Of a stretch of DNA of 39,900 bases, positions 38,111 to 39,900 are shown piece after piece. The notes beneath the pieces are model-generated. The model had not been told where the DNA came from, made no database searches, and saw nothing but the letters and a program-made list of their open reading frames with translations. Numbering within the stretch: the stretch's first letter is position 1; every line of letters starts with the position of its first letter. The position numbers and the translations under genes were made by a program. The stretch covers positions 1 through 39,900 of the forward strand of contig MPMX01000042.1 of NCBI GenBank assembly GCA_002238725.1, given 5' to 3'. The stretch is from Rhodospirillaceae bacterium bin65 (lineage in GTDB: Bacteria > Pseudomonadota > Alphaproteobacteria > Bin65).

Positions 38111-39724
38111 GTGACCGGGCTGACCGACTTTCCGCGTCATGCGCCGGCGCTCGCGCAGCGGTATCGCGACGCCGGCTTCTGGAACGACGACAGGCTCGCA
38201 GACTATCTGGAGCGCTGGGCCGACGAGACGCCGGACAAGGTCGCCATCGCCGCGCCGGACCGGGACATCACCTACGCCGAATGGCGTGCCGCCTCGCGCC
38301 GCTTCGCGAACGCTCTGCTCGGGCTGGGGCTGAAACGCGGCGACGTCGTCGCCATCCAGTATCCAAACCGTACCGAATTCCTCATCGCCTTTCTCGGCGT
38401 CGCCATGATGGGCGGGGTGCTGTGCACGCTGCACATGCCCTACCGCGCCGGCGAGATGGCGCCGCTGATGAACCACGGGCGGGCGCGGGCGGTCATCTGC
38501 ACGGCCGGCGACGAAAAATACGATGCGCCCGCCACGATGGCGGGGCTGAAGGCGCAGGTGCCGACGCTCGAACACATTATCGTCGTCGGCGGCCGCGGCG
38601 AGATCGGACTCGATTTCGATACCCTGATCGAGGGCGCAGCCGACGATCCGGTCGCCGATCCGCCCGCGCCCGACGACCCGCTCGTCCTGTGCTTCACCTC
38701 GGGCACGTCGGCCTCGCCCAAGGGCGTCGTGCGGACCCACGAGACCTTCACCTCGAACCTGCGCATCTATCCGCAGACCATCGGCCTGACCGCCGCCGAC
38801 CGGATCCTGGTCGCGCCGCCGTTTACCCATGTCTTCGGGCTGTCCTGCGGCATGCTCGGCCTGTGCCATGGCGTGACCAACGTCCTGATGTCGCTGTTTT
38901 CGCCGGCGCTCTACGCGGACAGGCTGATCCGCGGCCGGCCGACGGTGGTGTTCTCCGCCCCGGCCCATGTCGCGGCGACGATCAAGGAGGGGCTGCTCGA
39001 CGGCGCCGATCTCGCCTCGATCCGGGACGTCATCGTGGCCGGGTCGGTCTGCCCGCCGGAGGTCGCGGCGGCCCTGGAGCGCCGCATGGCGACCGGCCGG
39101 CCCGGCCAGCTTTTCGGCATGACCGAGACGATCCTGATCATGCAGACGCCGCTCGACGCGCCGCCGGAGGTGCGCCACACCAGCACCGGGCGCAAGACCG
39201 CCGGCATCGAGGTGCGCATCGCCGATCCGGAAACCGACGAGGCAATGCCGGCGGGGACCGAGGGAGAATTGCAGTTGCACGGCTACAGCGTCTTCCCGGG
39301 CTATCTGAACAACCCGGACGCCAATGCCCGGGCCTTCGCCGGTGACGGTTTCTTCCGGACCGGCGACCTGGCGACCGTCGATGGCGACGGCAACGTCGTT
39401 ATCACCGGCCGGGTCAAGGACGTCATCAACCGGGGCGGCATCAAGATCAACCCGACCGATGTCGAGAACCTGTTGCAGGCCCATCCGGCGATCGTGCTGG
39501 CGGCGGTCGTGCCCATGCCGGACGACGTGCTCGGCGAGCGCATGTGCCTGTTCGTGACCCTGGCGCCCGGCGCGCGCCTCACCTTCGAAGAGACGACCGG
39601 CTGGCTGGAAGAGAACGGCATCGCCAAGATGCGCTGGCCCGAACGGCTTGAAATCGTCGGCGAAATGCCGTTGACGCCGACCCGGAAAATCCGGAAGGGC
39701 GAACTGGCGAAGCGGGTGGCGTAG
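38111..39724 (+). CDS. AMP-forming acyl-CoA synthetase/ligase
   Basis: 537 residues, GTG start 4 bp after the Rieske stop. ANL-superfamily motifs: A3 LCFTSGTSASPKGVV, A4/A5 PPFTHVFGLSCG and LFGMTETIL, A7 FFRTGDLATVDGDGNVV, A8 GRVKDVINRGGIKINPTDVE, and the C-terminal catalytic Lys in TPTRKIRKGEL. It activates a carboxylic acid to its acyl-AMP and then CoA thioester. In this operon it probably loads the acid released after ring opening or demethylation. The specificity pocket cannot be read; short-chain, benzoate-like and cyclohexane carboxylates are all possible. Confidence 0.93.
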   Translation: MTGLTDFPRHAPALAQRYRDAGFWNDDRLADYLERWADETPDKVAIAAPDRDITYAEWRAASRRFANALLGLGLKRGDVVAIQYPNRTEFLIAFLGVAMMGGVLCTLHMPYRAGEMAPLMNHGRARAVICTAGDEKYDAPATMAGLKAQVPTLEHIIVVGGRGEIGLDFDTLIEGAADDPVADPPAPDDPLVLCFTSGTSASPKGVVRTHETFTSNLRIYPQTIGLTAADRILVAPPFTHVFGLSCGMLGLCHGVTNVLMSLFSPALYADRLIRGRPTVVFSAPAHVAATIKEGLLDGADLASIRDVIVAGSVCPPEVAAALERRMATGRPGQLFGMTETILIMQTPLDAPPEVRHTSTGRKTAGIEVRIADPETDEAMPAGTEGELQLHGYSVFPGYLNNPDANARAFAGDGFFRTGDLATVDGDGNVVITGRVKDVINRGGIKINPTDVENLLQAHPAIVLAAVVPMPDDVLGERMCLFVTLAPGARLTFEETTGWLEENGIAKMRWPERLEIVGEMPLTPTRKIRKGELAKRVA

Positions 39725-39813
39725 GCGGTTTCGCGCCGGTTCGGCCGGAGATCACTATCCGCCGGCGGGTCCGGCGCTCCGGCCGGTCCGCCGAAGGTCG
39801 GCGGGCATTGGCA

Positions 39814-39900
39814 TCAGCGCACCCGTTTGAGGCCGGTCCGGGTGAACTCGCGCGCCTTGAGGTCGGCGCCGAACCTGTAGTCCGACCACAGCATGACGGT
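39814..39900 (-). CDS. C-terminal fragment of a minus-strand gene (5' part outside window)
   Basis: An open frame entering from the right edge ends in TGA at 39814. The visible 28 residues read TVMLWSDYRFGADLKAREFTRTGLKRVR. A Trp-Ser-Asp-Tyr-Arg strand plus 'F-T-x-x-x-L-K-R-x-R' end resembles the C terminus of LolA-like outer-membrane lipoprotein-sorting proteins, but the fragment is too short to be sure. It converges with the acyl-CoA ligase gene, 89 bp away. Confidence 0.45.
   Translation of the reverse strand, partial: TVMLWSDYRFGADLKAREFTRTGLKRVR

Noticed and set aside
1..39900. CRISPR arrays, tRNA, rRNA, integrases or transposases
   Set aside because: No regularly spaced direct repeats, no cloverleaf or rRNA-like sequence, and no protein with recombinase or transposase motifs was seen on either strand.

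Overview
The window is a strongly GC-rich, densely coding stretch of bacterial chromosome. The order serC-serA-hisZ-purA, followed by an RpoH-type heat-shock sigma factor and an RluD-type pseudouridine synthase, and the alphaproteobacterial form of SerC, point to an alphaproteobacterium. A free-living marine or soil Rhodospirillales-like lineage is my inference; no rRNA or tRNA is present to test it. No phage, insertion sequence with a transposase, or CRISPR array is visible.

Layout. Positions 1-3052 hold the end of a MaoC-type dehydratase, a VapBC toxin-antitoxin pair, two tandem paralogous 200-residue exported proteins and a LigE-like glutathione S-transferase, the last five on the minus strand. 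Positions 3381-8722 are a housekeeping operon (serC, serA, hisZ, purA) for serine, histidine and AMP synthesis. It is followed by a secreted beta-lactamase-fold protein that has lost every catalytic motif, then rpoH and rluD on the minus strand, a small membrane protein and a threonine aldolase. Positions 13843-17519 encode a TAXI-type TRAP transporter, with an intrinsic terminator between the binding-protein and permease genes. Positions 17771-22705 (minus strand) carry a carboxylate-amine ligase / N-formylglutamate amidohydrolase-like / Gfo-Idh-MocA group, a CitE-like lyase, a PduO-type cobalamin adenosyltransferase and a twin-helix small protein. Positions 22778-25713 are a divergent unit: a membrane LytTR regulator against a DUF2141 protein and a Tat-exported carotenoid oxygenase.

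Positions 25710-39724 look like a catabolic region. On the minus strand are an HSL-type esterase overlapping an HpaI-type aldolase, a zinc-free quinone oxidoreductase, and a three-subunit molybdenum hydroxylase whose large subunit carries a fused CoxG domain. Divergent from these is a plus-strand operon of hyuA, hyuB, a VanA-like Rieske oxygenase and an acyl-CoA ligase. I infer a pathway in which the Mo enzyme and/or the Rieske enzyme hydroxylates or demethylates a (probably N-heterocyclic) compound, HyuAB opens the ring or carboxylates it with ATP, and the CoA ligase, aldolase and hydrolase channel the fragments to central metabolism. The substrate cannot be read from sequence.

Three intergenic regions hold structured non-coding repeats: a four-hairpin cluster at 17585-17714, a 200-bp element with 16-bp terminal inverted repeats at 21738-21937, and a nested inverted repeat at 27504-27609. 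The most unusual protein-level signals are the catalytically dead hydrolase at 8846-9964, the CoxL-CoxG fusion, and a Rieske oxygenase whose best Shine-Dalgarno sequence precedes an ATT codon.
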